Shown: positions 19,181-31,459 of the stretch, one piece after another | Numbering within the stretch: position 1 is the first letter of the stretch | Layout: each line of letters begins with the position of its first letter | Source of the DNA: Gavia stellata | Lineage: Eukaryota; Chordata; Aves; Gaviiformes; Gaviidae | Direction of reading: 5' to 3' | Assembly: GCF_030936135.1 (NCBI RefSeq) | Contig: NC_082610.1 | Location: forward strand, 21,896,428-21,960,427 | Length of the DNA: 64,000 nucleotides | Translations under genes and position numbers: made by a program | The notes under the pieces: generated by a model | Told to the model about the DNA's origin: nothing | What the model saw: only the letters and a program-made list of their open reading frames with translations | Database searches by the model: none

Positions 19181-21643
19181 CCTGGCCCCTCTGCGCACAA
19201 AGGAGGGCGGGCGGCATTTTCCCCCAGAACAACGGAGAAGACAAAGATGGGTTCCAAGCCATGCGCAAGAGAACCAAGTGACCTCTTCTGTACAAGTGGG
19301 TTTGCTGCTAGAAGAAACCAGACCAAGCTGGCTGAAAGCGGCAAAGTTGCAACAAAACTGTGCAAACAGCTAATAAATATTTCACCCCCACCTTGACATT
19401 CCTCTTCAAGACTGCCCTCAGAAATGGCCGGGGGGTCATATGGAGCTGTGAGCAGCCCCGGCCCACGCAGCACCCTCTGCACAGCAGAAGGAGCCTGCCC
19501 TGCCGGTGCTTGCTCTTCCCAGCCACAGCTGCTCCCCAAAATGCTGCGGGCGGCTCCCCGGGCAGGCTGAGTGCTGACCCTGGCAGGCGGCAGAGCCCCT
19601 GCCCCAGCACACAGCCCCCTGGGGCGTAGGGACCCTGCTTGGAAGGACTGTCCTGGGCAGCCCTGGGTGCACAGCCAGCTTCACGCCCCGCATCAGCCGT
19701 ACCCGGGAGAAGGCAGCTCTCATGGCCTGTCCCTCTGACGATGCAGTAGGGAAGCCGTGCTCAGCAGCACGTCTTCCGGCAACCTGGATAAACTGTGAGG
19801 CTTGTTCAGACAGATGCCTTGGCTGTACCGGATTTTGGAGAGCCCTCCGGGATATTCATGTGCACTGCCCTGCAGCCAGCATCTTACCATGTAAAGACCT
19901 GGGAAGATTTCTCCCACCCTGGGAGCTCGGCTGTCCTGCCGCTAACCTCTCTCTGCGTCGCTCCGCTCCCCTCGCTGCCTGCAGGCAGTGCCCTCAGCCC
20001 TGCTGCGCTTTGCAGGGCAGCTGCTCCTGGGCAGAGCTGTCTCTCGCAAGCAATGCCCGCTTGCTATGAGCTCCCTCCGTCCCTGGAGCCCAGCCCAGCT
20101 CAGGAGCAGAGGCCCAGCCCAAGGCGTCACTTGCTCTGCCCCTTCTGGGCTCCCTGGAGATGTCCCAGGGGCTCCAGGGCTGACAGCTCCTGAATGGCAG
20201 CAGAGTCACCCTTGGGGAAGGGACTTTTGAGCTGACTGCGCTAGTCACCGATTGTCCCTCTCTGAAGAGTGGAGAGAGACCGATTCCAAAAGCATGGTTT
20301 GTCCTTCCACAGCATGGCCGTCTATGGGAGCTGTAAACGTTCCCCTCTGGACACGGATATTCTTGAGCCGAAACAAAAAGAACATGCAGGCCGTGACAGG
20401 GAGCTGTTGGTTGGCCCTTGTGCCAGGCGGGGATTCAGCTGAAGCAATGCAGGCATCTCATCCCCAGCTGGAAGCCCTCGGGAGGAAGCAGCATTCAGCT
20501 CCCCCCATGCAGCCCACAGACCCCCACTGTTAAGGGGTGTCAAGCCTGGCCACCACTTCCAGCCACTCCGGCCCAGCACCCCCTCGTGCCATGCCGCTGG
20601 AGCCCAGTACAGACCAGGAGCACCCAGCAGAGTTCTGCCTGGCTGCTGGAGCCCAGCCCGGTGCCTGGGGACCTGGAGCCTTTGCCCAGGCTGAGGGATG
20701 CAGCTGCCACTTTTCCGCGTGCAGCTGTTACTTGTAGCGAAGCTGAGCGTGCATCCCAGAGATTCACACGCACAGACGCACAGACGCACGGACGTGGACA
20801 CGCAGAGGACACTGACACGGCCAGTCACACAGACTGCCACAGATGAGGCGCTGCCGTCAACAGCACCCACACGCAGGACTCACATAAAACACAAACAGAG
20901 GCGGCCATGTCCCCTCCTCCTCGTGGGCTGCCAGAGGCAGGAGGCCGCTAGTGTAGGCACACCCACACACACACATGCCCACAGGACACTCTCTACCTTC
21001 ACAAGCGCACGCATGTGCATGGGTCCCCTGAGTACTGGCAGAGCCCCCCTTGGTCCCCCGGTACCCCTGCCCGGACCCCAGCCCTCTGACCCATCCCACG
21101 GGTCCCCTACTCGCTGCCTGGTCCCTCTAGGTGCTCCCTGCAAACATTCAGCACTCCCACATCTGTCCCGCAGGCACCCAACACTCGCCCGTCTCCCCAG
21201 GTGCCAGCGTGGGCCCTCTGCCTGCCTGATATCCCAGTCCGGACGCGAGGCCCCGCCTAGTCACCAGCTGCTCCAGCTTGAAGTTTGCTGGTGAAGGCAC
21301 GCGCACACCCCCTGCACCCCGGGTTTGGGGAAGATGCAGACACTCACAGAGCCTCTTACTTGCCTCCCTTGTGCTGGTCCCCCCCTGAGGTGGTTTTCAG
21401 GACACACACCGTTCCCACCCCCGTGCCTGCTGGCCGAGACCCCCACTCGCTCCAGTAGCTGCACCGGGACCCATACCAGTAGCTGGCACCATAAGCCAGG
21501 GCTGCCTACACCCCCTGCTTGGCTGCGGTAGCTGGCAGCCAGTCCACCCACGCCAGCTCCCCCTGTAACCGGCACATCGTCCTTCCAGTTCCCACACACA
21601 TGGCTTGAGAGTGAGATTACACAGAGAGATCGTTCAGGAAAAA

Positions 21644-21649
21644 TTTAAT
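21644..21649 (-). terminator. Poly(A) signal ATTAAA, gene 5
   Basis: ATTAAA on the minus strand, 42 nt past the stop of gene 5. Confidence 0.7.
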
Positions 21650-21691
21650 AAGAAGGTATAAGAAGACAGGACAGACAGCATCTGTGTCCTG

Positions 21692-23782
21692 CTACCAATC
21701 ACTTGTCCCTGGAGAGTCTCCGCTGGCATCAGGTTGTCCCTCATCTGAAACTTCTTCAACAAGATTAGAGGGGACGAATCCTCTTGTGCCATCAGTCAGC
21801 TCTCCCACATACCAGCCGTCTTCATCCACGTCTCCAAAGACGTACACGTATTGTCCAGCAACTAGAGGAAGCTCTAGTTCAGGCCGCTCGTTGGGACCAT
21901 CAAAAGGATCATAGCTGTATCGAGCTATGAACGCTCGAAGCTCTGCCGGTTGTTTTCTCATCGCCTCCAGCAGGAGGGACTCCTTGTCTGCTACCAGGTT
22001 AGCCTGGCACGGCCTGGAAACGCTACGCTTGGATCTTGCTCTTTCCAGCCGTTCCAGTTCCTGAAATAGCTGCTGGCGTTGTTCCTTTAGCTTCTCATAC
22101 CGATCATTCAGTTCAATCAGCTGGGCTCGAAACAGTGGCAGGGTTTCTTGGAGTTCCCTCTGCAAGCACGCGCCTTCCTCTTCTTTCCTCTGGAGCGCTA
22201 GCTTGGCCTCCTCATGTTCCTTCTCCAGCTGTTGACTTCTTTCTGCCATTTCTCTCATGGCTTTCAGTTCACGCTCTGCTTCTTCCAGTTGGCTTTGAAG
22301 ACAGACGTTTCTTTGGATGGCAGAATCTCGCTCGCCTGCCACTCGTGCTAGTAGTCCTTTCAGGTCAAGGTTTTCCGCTTGAACCTCTTCTGTCAAAGCC
22401 ATCTGCCCATGGAGGCGAGCATTTTCTTGAGCCAGGCGGGTGTTTTCATTTGTCATCTCCGTGAGCTGCACCTGTAACTGCTCACGAGTTCGGCTGTGGG
22501 TGCTCACATCATAGGAGCCTTCTTCGTCTGCAGCCACTTGGGCCTGAAGCTCCACAGCCGCCTTCCGTGAGGAGTCGTCCTGCTTGTCCTGCGCCAGCAA
22601 AGCTCCGTCAGCCTCTCCTGTTTCTCCATCGCTGTGCTGAGGAAACGATGCCACACACAGTTCCTCAGTAGAGCGTTGGATGGGCAGTGGCACTCGAGTA
22701 TTGATCAGGCGATTGCTGGCCACCTGCAGTTGCCTGGATCTTTCTTCCAGCCGCGAGGCGAGGCCAGCTAGTTGAGCACTTTTCTGCCGCAGCCAATCTG
22801 CCTCCTTGCGGGCTTCTGGAGAGCCTTTCTTTTTCAGGAGGCGGCTCTCCATCTCAAGGGCCCTCTCTTGCCTCTCCAGGTCTTCCAGAAGACGCTGCAG
22901 GTGGGTGTTCTGCTCCAGGAGCTGGCTGCACGTGCTGCCAAGCAGCACCAAGTCTTCCGCCTCTGGCACCTGGAGCTGAGCATCTGCCACTGCCTTGCAT
23001 GTTGTTTGCTGCCCAGCACTGTGGCTTTCGGGCAGTCTTTCCTGTAGTGCCGCCAGGGCCCGGGGCCCGTTTCTGCCAGAAGAGCAGGAGCTCTGCATCT
23101 CCTGATGGCCCTGGTGCGCAGGAGGGCCTTCGGGCTGGGCCGTGCTGGGGGAGGCGGGCAGCTCGCCCTCCAACTGCTGCAGGATGTATTTGGTGAAGAG
23201 TGTCCTCTCCAGCTGCAGCTGGTTCTGGAGGTGGTGGATGCGGGCGGGCTGGTAGCCATCTCTCTCCCAGCAGAGCTTGCTGAGGACATCCTGGAGCTTG
23301 CTCCGGGCCTCCCTGCCGCTGCTGCTGGGCCTCACCATCTCCTCGGCCAGCTGCCGCTGCAGGGCCCGCGTCTGGCCAAGGGCGGCGGTGCACTCGTGCC
23401 GCAGCAGCTCCTGTTCCTCGCGGAGCTCAGCCTCCTTCCAGCGCAGCAGCTGGCGGGTCTCCACCACCCGCTGCCGCTGGTTCAACTCCAGAAGCCGCTG
23501 CACCTCCTGAGCCTGTCGCTGCTCCCACTCGGACTGGAGCCGCTCTGCCAGGAGCTGCTGCTCCCTGCCCAAAGCCGCCTTCAGCTCCCGCGTTTCGGTA
23601 GCGAAGCAGCGGCGCAGCTCCTGGGTGCGGTGCCGCTCTTCCTCCAGCTCAGCCCGTAGCGCTTCCAGCTCCCGCCTCTGCTCCTCCTTCTGCGCAAGGC
23701 TGCTGGGGGCCTGCACCGGGCCCCGGCGGGGCGAGGGGCGGCTGCGCGCCACGAGCCCCCTGCCCGCAACATCCCGCGTCAT
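21692..23782 (-). CDS. RIMBP3/TSPOAP1-like coiled-coil and SH3 protein, copy 5
   Basis: 696-codon frame with the ACC-ATG start. Here the right-hand haplotype begins: C376 replaces R376 and R561 replaces W561, and both continue to the end of the array. H383 is shared with copies 6 and 7 only. Sites 446/458 read E and H, again a combination unique to this copy. A133 is shared with copy 4. Confidence 0.85.
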   Translation of the reverse strand: MTRDVAGRGLVARSRPSPRRGPVQAPSSLAQKEEQRRELEALRAELEEERHRTQELRRCFATETRELKAALGREQQLLAERLQSEWEQRQAQEVQRLLELNQRQRVVETRQLLRWKEAELREEQELLRHECTAALGQTRALQRQLAEEMVRPSSSGREARSKLQDVLSKLCWERDGYQPARIHHLQNQLQLERTLFTKYILQQLEGELPASPSTAQPEGPPAHQGHQEMQSSCSSGRNGPRALAALQERLPESHSAGQQTTCKAVADAQLQVPEAEDLVLLGSTCSQLLEQNTHLQRLLEDLERQERALEMESRLLKKKGSPEARKEADWLRQKSAQLAGLASRLEERSRQLQVASNRLINTRVPLPIQRSTEELCVASFPQHSDGETGEADGALLAQDKQDDSSRKAAVELQAQVAADEEGSYDVSTHSRTREQLQVQLTEMTNENTRLAQENARLHGQMALTEEVQAENLDLKGLLARVAGERDSAIQRNVCLQSQLEEAERELKAMREMAERSQQLEKEHEEAKLALQRKEEEGACLQRELQETLPLFRAQLIELNDRYEKLKEQRQQLFQELERLERARSKRSVSRPCQANLVADKESLLLEAMRKQPAELRAFIARYSYDPFDGPNERPELELPLVAGQYVYVFGDVDEDGWYVGELTDGTRGFVPSNLVEEVSDEGQPDASGDSPGTSDW

Positions 23783-23899
23783 GGTGTCGGCCACCAAACG
23801 CTGCTGCCCAAGGTCAGCAAGTGTTGCGTTCCTGGGGCTGCGAAGCCAAGACAGCGTCTGCCACGGCCGGGGCGGGTGAGCGTGGCCTTATGTGCATGT

Positions 23900-24064
23900 C
23901 CTGGCCCCGAGCTCACAGTGGAGGGGAGGGGCAGCATGGCCTTATATGGTAGGACCTGGCCCCGAGCTCACAGTGGAGGGGAGGGGCAGCATGGCCTTAT
24001 ATGGTAGGATCTGGCCCCGAGCTCACAGTGGAGGGGAGGGGCAGCATGGCCTTATATGGTAGGA
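23900..24064 (-). promoter_or_regulatory. 55-bp promoter VNTR, 3 copies (gene 5)
   Basis: Three repeats, all CArG boxes intact. Confidence 0.65.
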
Positions 24065-26527
24065 CCTGGCCCCTCTGCGCACAAAGGAGGGCGGGCGGCA
24101 TTTTCCCCCAGAACAACGGAGAAGACAAAGATGGGTTCCAAGCCATGCGCAAGAGAACCAAGTGACCTCTTCTGTACAAGTGGGTTTGCTGCTAGAAGAA
24201 ACCAGACCAAGCTGGCTGAAAGCGGCAAAGTTGCAACAAAACTGTGCAAACAGCTAATAAATATTTCACCCCCACCTTGACATTCCTCTTCAAGACTGCC
24301 CTCAGAAATGGCCGGGGGGTCATATGGAGCTGTGAGCAGCCCCGGCCCACGCAGCACCCTCTGCACAGCAGAAGGAGCCTGCCCTGCCGGTGCTTGCTCT
24401 TCCCAGCCACAGCTGCTCCCCAAAATGCTGCGGGCGGCTCCCCGGGCAGGCTGAGTGCTGACCCTGGCAGGCGGCAGAGCCCCTGCCCCAGCACACAGCC
24501 CCCTGGGGCGTAGGGACCCTGCTTGGAAGGACTGTCCTGGGCAGCCCTGGGTGCACAGCCAGCTTCACGCCCCGCATCAGCCGTACCCGGGAGAAGGCAG
24601 CTCTCATGGCCTGTCCCTCTGACGATGCAGTAGGGAAGCCGTGCTCAGCAGCACGTCTTCCGGCAACCTGGATAAACTGTGAGGCTTGTTCAGACAGATG
24701 CCTTGGCTGTACCGGATTTTGGAGAGCCCTCCGGGATATTCATGTGCACTGCCCTGCAGCCAGCATCTTACCATGTAAAGACCTGTGAAGATTTCTCCCA
24801 CCCTGGGAGCTCGGCTGTCCTGCCGCTAACCTCTCTCTGCGTCGGTCCGCTCCCCTCGCTGCCTGCAGGCAGTGCCCTCAGCCCTGCTGCGCTTTGCAGG
24901 GCAGCTGCTCCTGGGCAGAGCTGTCTCTCGCAAGCAATGCCCGCTTGCTATGAGCTCCCTCCGTCCCTGGAGCCCAGCCCAGCTCAGGAGCAGAGGCCCA
25001 GCCCAAGGCGTCACTTGCTCTGCTCCTTCTGGGCTCCCTGGAGATGTCCCAGGGGCTCCAGGGCTGACAGCTCCTGAATGGCAGCAGAGTCACCCTTGGG
25101 GAAGGGACTTTTGAGCTGACTGCGCTAGTCACCGATTGTCCCTCTCTGAAGAGTGGAGAGAGACCGATTCCAAAAGCATGGTTTGTCCTTCCACAGCATG
25201 GCCGTCTATGGGAGCTGTAAACGTTCCCCTCTGGACACGGATATTCTTGAGCCGAAACAAAAAGAACATGCAGGCCGTGACAGGGAGCTGTTGGTTGGCC
25301 CTTGTGCCAGGCGGGGATTCAGCTGAAGCAATGCAGGCATCTCATCCCCAGCTGGAAGCCCTCGGGAGGAAGCAGCATTCAGCTCCCCCCATGCAGCCCA
25401 CAGACCCCCACTGTTAAGGGGTGTCAAGCCTGGCCACCACTTCCAGCCACTCCGGCCCAGCACCCCCTCGTGCCATGCCGCTGGAGCCCAGTACAGACCA
25501 GGAGCACCCAGCAGAGTTCTGCCTGGCTGCTGGAGCCCAGCCCGGTGCCTGGGGACCTGGAGCCTTTGCCCAGGCTGAGGGATGCAGCTGCCACTTTTCC
25601 GCGTGCAGCTGTTACTTGTAGCGAAGCTGAGCGTGCATCCCAGAGATTCACACGCACAGACGCACAGACGCACGGACGTGGACACGCAGAGGACACTGAC
25701 ACGGCCAGTCACACAGACTGCCACAGATGAGGCGCTGCCGTCAACAGCACCCACACGCAGGACTCACATAAAACACAAACAGAGGCGGCCATGTCCCCTC
25801 CTCCTCGTGGGCTGCCAGAGGCAGGAGGCCGCTAGTGTAGGCACACCCACACACACACATGCCCACACGACACTCTCTACCTTCACAAGCGCACGCATGT
25901 GCATGGGTCCCCTGAGTACTGGCAGAGCCCCCCTTGGTCCCCCGGTACCCCTGCCCGGACCCCAGCCCTCTGACCCATCCCACGGGTCCCCTACTCGCTG
26001 CCTGGTCCCTCTAGGTGCTCCCTGCAAACATTCAGCACTCCCACATCTGTCCCGCAGGCACCCAACACTCGCCCGTCTCCCCAGGTGCCAGCGTGGGCCC
26101 TCTGCCTGCCTGATATCCCAGTCCGGACGCGAGGCCCCGCCTAGTCACCAGCTGCTCCAGCTTGAAGTTTGCTGGTGAAGGCACGCGCACACCCCCTGCA
26201 CCCCGGGTTTGGGGAAGATGCAGACACTCACAGAGCCTCTTACTTGCCTCCCTTGTGCTGGTCCCCCCCTGAGGTGGTTTTCAGGACACACACCGTTCCC
26301 ACCCCCGTGCCTGCTGGCCGAGACCCCCACTCGCTCCAGTAGCTGCACCGGGACCCATACCAGTAGCTGGCACCACAAGCCAGGGCTGCCTACACCCCCT
26401 GCTTGGCTGCGGTAGCTGGCAGCCAGTCCACCCACGCCAGCTCCCCCTGTAACCGGCACATCGTCCTTCCAGTTCCCACACACATGGCTTGAGAGTGAGA
26501 TTACACAGAGAGATCGTTCAGGAAAAA

Positions 26528-26533
26528 TTTAAT
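26528..26533 (-). terminator. Poly(A) signal ATTAAA, gene 6
   Basis: ATTAAA on the minus strand, 42 nt past the stop of gene 6. Confidence 0.7.
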
Positions 26534-26575
26534 AAGAAGGTATAAGAAGACAGGACAGACAGCATCTGTGTCCTG

Positions 26576-28666
26576 CTACCAATCACTTGTCCCTGGAGAG
26601 TCTCCGCTGGCATCAGGTTGTCCCTCATCTGAAACTTCTTCAACAAGATTAGAGGGGACGAATCCTCTTGTGCCATCAGTCAGCTCTCCCACATACCAGC
26701 CGTCTTCATCCACGTCTCCAAAGACGTACACGTATTGTCCAGCAACTAGAGGAAGCTCTAGTTCAGGCCGCTCGTTGGGACCATCAAAAGGATCATAGCT
26801 GTATCGAGCTATGAACGCTCGAAGCTCTGCCGGTTGTTTTCTCATCGCCTCCAGCAGGAGGGACTCCTTGTCTGCTACCAGGTTAGCCTGGCACGGCCTG
26901 GAAACGCTACGCTTGGATCTTGCTCTTTCCAGCCGTTCCAGTTCCTGAAATAGCTGCTGGCGTTGTTCCTTTAGCTTCTCATACCGATCATTCAGTTCAA
27001 TCAGCTGGGCTCGAAACAGTGGCAGGGTTTCTTGGAGTTCCCTCTGCAAGCACGCGCCTTCCTCTTCTTTCCTCTGGAGCGCTAGCTTGGCCTCCTCATG
27101 TTCCTTCTCCAGCTGTTGACTTCTTTCTGCCATTTCTCTCATGGCTTTCAGTTCACGCTCTGCTTCTTCCAGTTGGCTTTGAAGACAGACGTTTCTTTGG
27201 ATGGCAGAATCTCGCTCGCCTGCCACTCGTGCTAGTAGTCCTTTCAGGTCAAGGTTTTCCGCTTGAACCTCTTCTGTCAAAGCCATCTGCCCATGGAGGC
27301 GAGCATTTTCTTGAGCCAGGCGGGTGTTTCCATTTGTCATCTCCGTGAGCTGCACCTGTAACTGCTCACGAGTTCGGCTGTGGGTGCTCACATCATAGGA
27401 GCCTTCTTCGTCTGCAGCCACTTGGGCCTGAAGCTCCACAGCCGCCTTCCGTGAGGAGTCGTCCTGCTTGTCCTGCGCCAGCAAAGCTCCGTCAGCCTCT
27501 CCTGTTTCTCCATCGCTGTGCTGAGGAAACGATGCCACACACAGTTCCTCAGTAGAGCGTTGGATGGGCAGTGGCACTCGAGTATTGATCAGGCGATTGC
27601 TGGCCACCTGCAGTTGCCTGGATCTTTCTTCCAGCCGCGAGGCGAGGCCAGCTAGTTGAGCACTTTTCTGCCGCAGCCAATCTGCCTCCTTGCGGGCTTC
27701 TGGAGAGCCTTTCTTTTTCAGGAGGCGGCTCTCCATCTCAAGGGCCCTCTCTTGCCTCTCCAGGTCTTCCAGAAGACGCTGCAGGTGGGTGTTCTGCTCC
27801 AGGAGCTGGCTGCACGTGCTGCCAAGCAGCACCAAGTCTTCCGCCTCTGGCACCTGGAGCTGAGCATCTGCCACTGCCTTGCATGTTGTTTGCTGCCCAG
27901 CACTGTGGCTTTCGGGCAGTCTTTCCTGTAGTGCCGCCAGGGCCCGGGGCCCGTTTCTGCCAGAAGAGCAGGAGCTCTGCATCTCCTGATGGCCCTGGTG
28001 CGCAGGAGGGCCTTCGGGCTGGGCCGTGCTGGGGGAGGCGGGCAGCTCGCCCTCCAACTGCTGCAGGATGTATTTGGTGAAGAGTGTCCTCTCCAGCTGC
28101 AGCTGGTTCTGGAGGTGGTGGATGCGGGCGGGCTGGTAGCCATCTCTCTCCCAGCAGAGCTTGCTGAGGACATCCTGGAGCTTGCTCCGGGCCTCCCTGC
28201 CGCTGCTGCTGGGCCTCACCATCTCCTCGGCCAGCTGCCGCTGCAGGGCCCGCGTCTGGCCAAGGGCGGTGGTGCACTCGTGCCGCAGCAGCTCCTGTTC
28301 CTCGCGGAGCTCAGCCTCCTTCCAGCGCAGCAGCTGGCGGGTCTCCACCACCCGCTGCCGCTGGTTCAACTCCAGAAGCCGCTGCACCTCCTGAGCCTGT
28401 CGCTGCTCCCACTCGGACTGGAGCCGCTCTGCCAGGAGCTGCTGCTCCCTGCCCAAAGCCGCCTTCAGCTCCCGCGTTTCGGTAGCGAAGCAGCGGCGCA
28501 GCTCCTGGGTGCGGTGCCGCTCTTCCTCCAGCTCAGCCCGTAGCGCTTCCAGCTCCCGCCTCTGCTCCTCCTTCTGCGCAAGGCTGCTGGGGGCCTGCAC
28601 CGGGCCCCGGCGGGGCGAGGGGCGGCTGCGCGCCACGAGCCCCCTGCCCGCAACATCCCGTGTCAT
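26576..28666 (-). CDS. RIMBP3/TSPOAP1-like coiled-coil and SH3 protein, copy 6
   Basis: 696-codon frame with the ACC-ATG start. It has C376, H383 and R561 of the right-hand haplotype but G446 and H458 of the left-hand one, so a short internal stretch looks imported by gene conversion. T133 differs from its left neighbours. No private amino-acid change seen. Confidence 0.85.
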   Translation of the reverse strand: MTRDVAGRGLVARSRPSPRRGPVQAPSSLAQKEEQRRELEALRAELEEERHRTQELRRCFATETRELKAALGREQQLLAERLQSEWEQRQAQEVQRLLELNQRQRVVETRQLLRWKEAELREEQELLRHECTTALGQTRALQRQLAEEMVRPSSSGREARSKLQDVLSKLCWERDGYQPARIHHLQNQLQLERTLFTKYILQQLEGELPASPSTAQPEGPPAHQGHQEMQSSCSSGRNGPRALAALQERLPESHSAGQQTTCKAVADAQLQVPEAEDLVLLGSTCSQLLEQNTHLQRLLEDLERQERALEMESRLLKKKGSPEARKEADWLRQKSAQLAGLASRLEERSRQLQVASNRLINTRVPLPIQRSTEELCVASFPQHSDGETGEADGALLAQDKQDDSSRKAAVELQAQVAADEEGSYDVSTHSRTREQLQVQLTEMTNGNTRLAQENARLHGQMALTEEVQAENLDLKGLLARVAGERDSAIQRNVCLQSQLEEAERELKAMREMAERSQQLEKEHEEAKLALQRKEEEGACLQRELQETLPLFRAQLIELNDRYEKLKEQRQQLFQELERLERARSKRSVSRPCQANLVADKESLLLEAMRKQPAELRAFIARYSYDPFDGPNERPELELPLVAGQYVYVFGDVDEDGWYVGELTDGTRGFVPSNLVEEVSDEGQPDASGDSPGTSDW

Positions 28667-28783
28667 GGTGTCGGCCACCAAACGCTGCTGCCCAAGGTCA
28701 GCAAGTGTTGCGTTCCTGGGGCTGCGAAGCCAAGACAGCGTCTGCCACGGCCGGGGCGGGTGAGCATGGCCTTATGTGCATGT

Positions 28784-28948
28784 CCTGGCCCCGAGTTCAC
28801 AGTGGAGGGGAGGGGCAGCATGGCCTTATATGGTAGGACCTGGCCCCGAGCTCACAGTGGAGGGGAGGGGCAGCATGGCCTTACATGGTATGACCTGGCC
28901 CCGAGCTCACAGTGGAGGGGAGGGGCAGCATGGCCTTATATGGTATGA
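28784..28948 (-). promoter_or_regulatory. 55-bp promoter VNTR, 3 copies, one CArG altered (gene 6)
   Basis: Three repeats. The middle one reads CCTTACATGG, which breaks the CArG consensus; the outer two are intact. The first repeat has GAGTTCACAG in place of GAGCTCACAG, and GGTATGACC junctions appear here for the first time going left to right. Confidence 0.65.
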
Positions 28949-31411
28949 CCTGGCCCCTCTGCGCACAAAGGAGGGCGGGCGGCATTTTCCCCCAGAACAA
29001 CGGAGAAGACAAAGAGGGGTTCCAAGCCATGCGCAAGAGAACCAAGTGACCTCTTCTGTACAAGTGGGTTTGCTGCTAGAAGAAACCAGACCAAACTGGC
29101 TGAAAGCGGCAAAGTTGCAACAAAACTGTGCAAACAGCTATTAAATATTTCACCCCCACCTTGACATTCCTCTTCAAGACTGCCCTCAGAAATGGCCGGG
29201 GGGTCATATGGAGCTGTGAGCAGCCCCGGCCCACGCAGCACCCTCTGCACAGCAGAAGGAGCCTGCCCTGCCGGGGCTTGCTCTTCCCAGCCACAGCTGC
29301 TCCCCAAAATGCTGCGGGCGGCTCCCCGGGCAGGCTGAGTGCTGACCCTGGCAGGCGGCAGAGCCCCTGCCCCAGCACACAGCCCCCTGGGGCGTAGGGA
29401 CCCTGCTTGGAAGGACTGTCCTGGGCAGCCCTGGGTGCACAGCCAGCTTCACGCCCCGCATCAGCCGTACCCGGGAGAAGGCAGCTCTCATGGCCTGTCC
29501 CTCTGACGATGCAGTAGGGAAGCCGTGCTCAGCAGCACGTCTTCCGGCAACCTGGATAAACTGTGAGGCTTGTTCAGACAGATGCCTTGGATGTACCGGA
29601 TTTTGGAGAGCCCTCCGGGATATTCATGTGCACTGCCCTGCAGCCAGCATCTTACCATGTAAAGACCTGTGAAGATTTCTCCCACCCTGGGAGCTCGGCT
29701 GTCCTGCCGCTAACCTCTCTCTGCGTCGGTCCGCTCCCCTCGCTGCCTGCAGGCAGTGCCCTCAGCCCTGCTGCGCTTTGCAGGGCAGCTGCTCCTGGGC
29801 AGAGCTGTCTCTCGCAAGCAATGCCCGCTTGCTATGAGCTGCCTCCGTCCCTGGAGCCCAGCCCAGCTCAGGAGCAGAGGCCCAGCCCAAGGCGTCACTT
29901 GCTCTGCCCCTTCTGGGCTCCCTGGAGATGTCCCAGGGGCTCCAGGGCTGACAGCTCCTGAATGGCAGCAGAGTCACCCTTGGGGAAGGGACTTTTGAGC
30001 TGACTGCGCTAGTCACCGATTGTCCCTCTCTGAAGAGTGGAGAGAGACCGATTCCAAAAGCATGGTTTGTCCTTCCACAGCATGGCCGTCTATGGGAGCT
30101 GTAAACGTTCCCCTCTGGACACGGATATTCTTGAGCCGAAACAAAAAGAACATGCAGGCAGTGACAGGGAGCTGTTGGTTGGCCCTTGTGCCAGGCGGGG
30201 ATTCAGCTGAAGCAATGCAGGCATCTCATCCCCAGCTGGAAGCCCTCGGGAGGAAGCAGCATTCAGCTCCCCCCATGCAGCCCACAGACCCCCACTGTTA
30301 AGGGGTGTCAAGCCTGGCCACCACTTCCAGCCACTCCGGCCCAGCACCCCCTCGTGCCATGCCGCTGGAGCCCAGTACAGACCAGGAGCACCCAGTAGAG
30401 TTCTGCCTGGCTGCTGGAGCCCAGCCCGGTGCCTGGGGACCTGGAGCCTTTGCCCAGGCTGAGGGATGCAGCTGCCACTTTTCCGCGTGCAGCTGTTACT
30501 TGTAGCGAAGCTGAGCGTGCATCCCAGAGATTCACACGCACAGACGCACAGACGCACGGACGTGGACACGCAGAGGACATTGACACGGCCAGTCACACAG
30601 ACTGCCACAGATGAGGCGCTGCCGTCAACAGCACCCACACGCAGGACTCGCATAAAACACAAACAGAGGCGGCCATGTCCCCTCCTCCTCGTGGGCTGCC
30701 AGAGGCAGGAGGCCGCTAGTGTAGGCACACCCACACACACACATGCCCACACGACACTCTCTACCTTCACAAGCGCACGCATGTGCATGGGTCCCCTGAG
30801 TACTGGCAGAGCCCCCCTTGGTCCCCCGGTACCCCTGCCCGGACCCCGGCCCTCTGACCCATCCCACGGGTCCCCTACTCGCTGCCTGGTCCCTCTAGGT
30901 GCTCCCTGCAAACATTCAGCACTCCCACATCTGTCCCGCAGGCACCCAACACTCGCCCGTCTCCCCAGGTGCCAGCGTGGGCCCTCTGCCTGCCTGATAT
31001 CCCAGTCCGGACGCGAGGCCCTGCCTAGTCACCAGCTGCTCCAGCTTGAAGTTTGCTGGTGAAATCACACACACACCCCCTGCACCCCGGGTTTGGGGAA
31101 GATGCAGACACTCACAGAGCCTCTTACTTGCCTCCCTTGTGCTGGTCCCCCCCTGAGGTGGTTTTCAGGACACACACCGTTCCCAGCCCCGTGCCTGCTG
31201 GCCGAGACCCCCACTCGCTCCAGTAGCTGCACCGGGACCCATACCAGTAGCTGGCACCACAAGCCAGGGCTGCCTACACCCCCTGCTTGGCTGCGGTAGC
31301 TGGCAGCCAGTCCACCCACGCCAGCTCCCTCTGTAACCGGCACATCGTCCTTCCAGTTCCCACACACATGGCTTGAGAGTGAGATGACACAGAGAGATCG
31401 TTCAGGAAAAA

Positions 31412-31417
31412 TTTAAT
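31412..31417 (-). terminator. Poly(A) signal ATTAAA, gene 7
   Basis: ATTAAA on the minus strand, 42 nt past the stop of gene 7. Confidence 0.7.
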
Positions 31418-31459
31418 AAGAAGGTATAAGAAGACAGGACAGACAGCATCTGTGTCCTG

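Larger units (their letters stand above)
14542..19425 (-). repeat. Array unit 4
   Basis: Unit of 4884 bp. Spacer 14542-16759 has no gene. The sequence at about 14838 reads CTCGTGGCC where other units read CTCATGGCC, a single private change in noncoding DNA, and the CA tract near 16090 is interrupted by ACGCCC. Confidence 0.9.
19426..24309 (-). repeat. Array unit 5
   Basis: Unit of 4884 bp. Spacer 19426-21643 has no gene. It shares with unit 6 the CCCAGCAGAG change near 20625 and GGCCGTGACAGG near 20390, marking these two spacers as close relatives. Confidence 0.9.
24310..29193 (-). repeat. Array unit 6
   Basis: Unit of 4884 bp. Spacer 24310-26527 has no gene. It shares spacer markers with unit 5 but ends in a VNTR of a different type, so its left and right halves have different nearest relatives. 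Confidence 0.9.

Noticed and set aside
30090-30911. 273-codon minus-strand frame in the unit 7 spacer
   Set aside because: It is a chance fusion of two noncoding frames by small changes in the CA-rich tract; the other units do not keep it open.
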